Source: Apostichopus japonicus
Taxonomy: Eukaryota; Echinodermata; Holothuroidea; Aspidochirotida; Stichopodidae
Length of the DNA stretch: 64,000 nt
Direction of reading: 5' to 3'
Assembly: GCF_037975245.1 (NCBI RefSeq)
Contig: NC_092569.1
Location: 23,818,168 to 23,882,167 of the forward strand
Below the pieces are notes generated by a model. The model saw only the letters and a list, made by a program, of their open reading frames with translations. It did not search any database and was not told the origin of the DNA. Shown here piece by piece: positions 61,557-64,000 of the stretch (position 1 is its first letter; every line of letters begins with the position of its first letter). Position numbers and translations under genes: made by a program.

Positions 61557-61574
61557 CGGTTGCCTAGGCAACCG
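61557..61574. promoter_or_regulatory. Perfect RFX X-box-type palindrome
   Basis: CGGTTGCCTAGGCAACCG is an 18-bp perfect palindrome. Its core GTTGCC-TA-GGCAAC fits the RFX transcription-factor consensus of two GTTGCC half sites. It lies about 620 bp inside the putative first intron of the last gene. Confidence 0.45.
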
Positions 61575-62421
61575 ACGTGTCAGTGACATTCATTTGAAAG
61601 ATAACACAGACCATTTCTGAGGTTTGTAAGACCGAACTCTTTTCAAATTTAGGCTAACATTATGTCTAAGCATACATACACTTTCTTGGAATACCGTTTT
61701 GTGTGTGAAATTGATACATTCTGAAATATGGCGTTGCGGCCATTACATTGTTATTACACAATCACAGTATGAGAGATACTTTGGCATTTAGCGATTAAAT
61801 ATCAATTTTGCCTAAATGTCCATTGAGGCTGTTCGCTTCATTGACAGAATCCACTCTTAACTATCAAATTATTTATAATTTAGTCTGAACGTTAAAGAAA
61901 AATCAGAGAGCAGGATTATTCAACCGGAATTCATTCAACATTTAGAATTATATAATAGTTTATTATTTAATTTCATGCAAATTTATGCTATGGCTGATGA
62001 AGAATCAGATAATTATACGCCACAAATACGTTATAGTCTATGTAATACTAGTACGGAATACATTACAATTAAATAATTACTAAAATGTTTGCTTTGACAG
62101 TTTGATTCTGTCATCATCCTGAATTTTGTTTTATTTGTTTGATGAAACACAGTAACTATAAGCACCAGGTACTGTAATATGAACGAATTGGCTTACCAGT
62201 AATGAGCCTAACGTTAGGTATATTAACCTGAAATGAAGTCAAAATTATAGCCACCCATTTAATTTTACATAATCTTCTCATGTTAAGGCAGTTTTGTAAC
62301 TCACGAATCTGTTATATCGTGTTATTATATTGCACTTGATTTTGAGGGCGTTGAACTTTTATCAGGACTGTGGGTATGACTGAACTTACCGATAAAAATC
62401 GTTCATGAATTTGGCAAATAT

Positions 62422-62771
62422 CAAGGGCGTAGGAACCGGGGGGGCTGGGGGGCGCCAGCCCCCCCCAGTGAAAATGTGGAGAGGCGGAAGTATCATTCCG
62501 TCCCCCCCCCCCCGCTTCGCAAGTCTGAAAACCCCTTTTTCATTTCCAAATGAGAAAAAAATCTCATTTGGAGCACCAAATTGCATCTAAGGCCAGGTGA
62601 AAATACAAAATTAAGTTTACAAAATGGAGTCGGTGTTGAAGTGTGCTATATTGCACCAAATTGCATCTGAGGCTACCTGGAAATGCAAAAAATTCCCCTT
62701 AGACTCCTCCCCCAGGCCGACCATCAGTCTTCAGCCCCCCCCCCCCACTCAAAAGTACCTTCCTACGCCAC
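62422..62771. mobile_element. 350-bp TIR element with about 10-bp direct flanks
   Basis: The left terminus has GGCGTAGGAACC and the inverse right terminus has GGCGTAGGAAGG. TGGCAAATAT stands on both sides (62412-62421 and 62772-62781). G- and C-runs lie inside. A duplication of 9-11 bp would suit a Mutator-type insertion, though the TIR is short. ATTGCATCTAAGGC and ATTGCATCTGAGGC form a small internal direct repeat. Confidence 0.65.
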
Positions 62772-64000
62772 TGGCAAATATACTACTTGATAAGAAGGAC
62801 CCATGCATGATTGGATTTTAATATGTACCTCCTTCTGACCCCTTCCCCTTCCGCGTACCTGTTTTATTTTTTTACAGGACGCAACTTAGTTCAGAGGTGT
62901 AAGAAGCTATCAAAACTTTGGGGTTATAAGCCAAAATATGAACTTTCTAATCTCACAATATTAATTGATATGCACTATTAATTAATATTAATCTTGAAAT
63001 TAGAATAAAAGGGATACGATGAAAAATGGGATGGAGTAAGGCATACAGGGCACTGTTGACAACTATGGGAATAAGCTGTTGACAGTTAAGGGTTTCCTGC
63101 AAATTAAATTACATAGAATGTCGAAATTTGTACTTTTGGTCAAAAGTTTGGAAAGAAAAAGTCGAACGTCTTCCAAACGTTGTATTGATTTCTGGTCCAT
63201 AATTTTGATATTTTTTTTTGCTTTCATTTGTAAACTCGAATTTTACTTGCCAGCTCTCGCTAGAATGATGTGCAAGACTTGTGAACAAGGCTGATCAAAT
63301 TTGGTTCAAACCATAAAGCTAGGTCGTTTAACATTTACTGCTTTACACAACTTCAAACCGCCTATTTAAAACAATCGGACTTAGTGTTTTGTTTATGCAT
63401 CCACTAGTAATTATTTGGGCGGTTAAAATCATACCTCCACCCCTTCCAGTTTTCACCGATGGGGAGAAGAAGGAATACCCTACCCCCCCCCCTCCGCTTC
63501 TCACCTTTCCCTATATGATCAACGCTCCTGCTCCTTCTTGGCAGGTGGTCCATATTTGATCCACTGAAAAACCATGTGTTTAGAAAATCATTACTCGAGA
63601 TAGGAATACACTAGAGAGCTTCCCATAGCTTTATTTTGCACATAAGACAGCCTGCATCAATAAACAACATTTTTCCGAGGGGGTCACATAGGCGTTTTTT
63701 TTTTTTGTCTTCAAAGATTTGTTTACATTCAAAAAACCGGTCGTTTTGACCTTTTTTTCAAAAAAAATTGTGAGAACAGTGAAAACTTTCAAGTCAACTG
63801 ACCCTATCTGATACAACTAGCTAAGACATACGGAATCAAATCAGGAGCCTCACATGCATATGTAGAGAGATGGCTCTATATTTGGGGGAAATATGTCAAA
63901 AAATGACGTTTTTCGGTCTAAGTTAGGGCCAAAACACGGACCTATGTCCGATAATATTTCTCCAGAATGCCTCACCCTACCAGAGTAGATTTTTAGCTCT

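Larger units (their letters stand above)
60943..64000. other. Putative first intron of the gene starting at 60864
   Basis: AT-rich sequence with an X-box palindrome (61557-61574), a TIR element (62422-62771) and C-runs near 62505 and 63485. A frame after the TACAG at 62875-62879 stays open for only about 38 codons and has no family resemblance. Confidence 0.4.

Noticed and set aside
62880-63000. Second exon of the gene beginning at 60864
   Set aside because: The frame after TTTTTTTACAG runs only about 38 codons to a stop and has no stalk, EGF or FReD character.

Overview
This is a eukaryotic, AT-rich, repeat-laden window. Its only recognisable host genes are fibrinogen-related (FReD, ficolin/FREP-like) secreted proteins split into small exons by introns with consensus splice sites. 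Exon phases are conserved between the paralogs. Tandem FREP genes, EGF/TILa-like modules, tRNA-derived SINEs, Penelope-like remnants, a Ty3/gypsy LTR element and hAT-like MITEs suggest a marine invertebrate. My best guess is an echinoderm such as a sea cucumber. That is inference from gene content; the sequence does not name a species.

Layout. The left half (1-32.5 kb) carries minus-strand genes of a short architecture: signal-peptide exon, a 37-46 nt mini-exon, then a three-exon fibrinogen C domain. They are a decayed copy at the left edge (signal and mini-exon only, 752-1360), an apparently intact 268-residue gene (5785-9749), and a longer gene (20572-32466). The longer gene joins, in frame, a half FReD to a complete FReD. 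The decayed and intact copies lie in a tandem duplication (about 71-2590 and 7837-10712). A very young Ty3/gypsy retrotransposon (10723-19072, minus strand) with nearly identical 1548-bp LTRs sits about 1 kb upstream of the intact gene's start codon.

The right half carries plus-strand genes of a longer architecture: signal peptide, Ser/Thr-rich stalk, TILa/EGF-like module and FReD. They are an apparently broken copy (35252-40371), a complete 452-residue gene (43175-49335), and a signal-peptide exon (60864-60942) whose gene would continue past the window. The two groups are head to head across about 2.8 kb (32467-35251).

The most unusual structure is directly after the first FReD exon of the complete plus-strand gene. 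There the exon end and its GT splice donor have been copied into a 77-bp tandem array of 11 donor-like units (46018-46830). Nested MITEs, two hAT-like elements with perfect 8-bp target duplications, a 3.1-kb TIR element inside a FREP intron, a foldback element, SINEs and long (TA)n tracts fill most of the rest. About 49.5-60.8 kb holds no gene I can recognise.

How the genes would work together: FREPs are secreted, Ca2+-dependent lectin-like recognition proteins. An array of diverging copies with different calcium-site residues fits an innate-immune recognition cluster shaped by duplication, exon loss and repeat-driven rearrangement.
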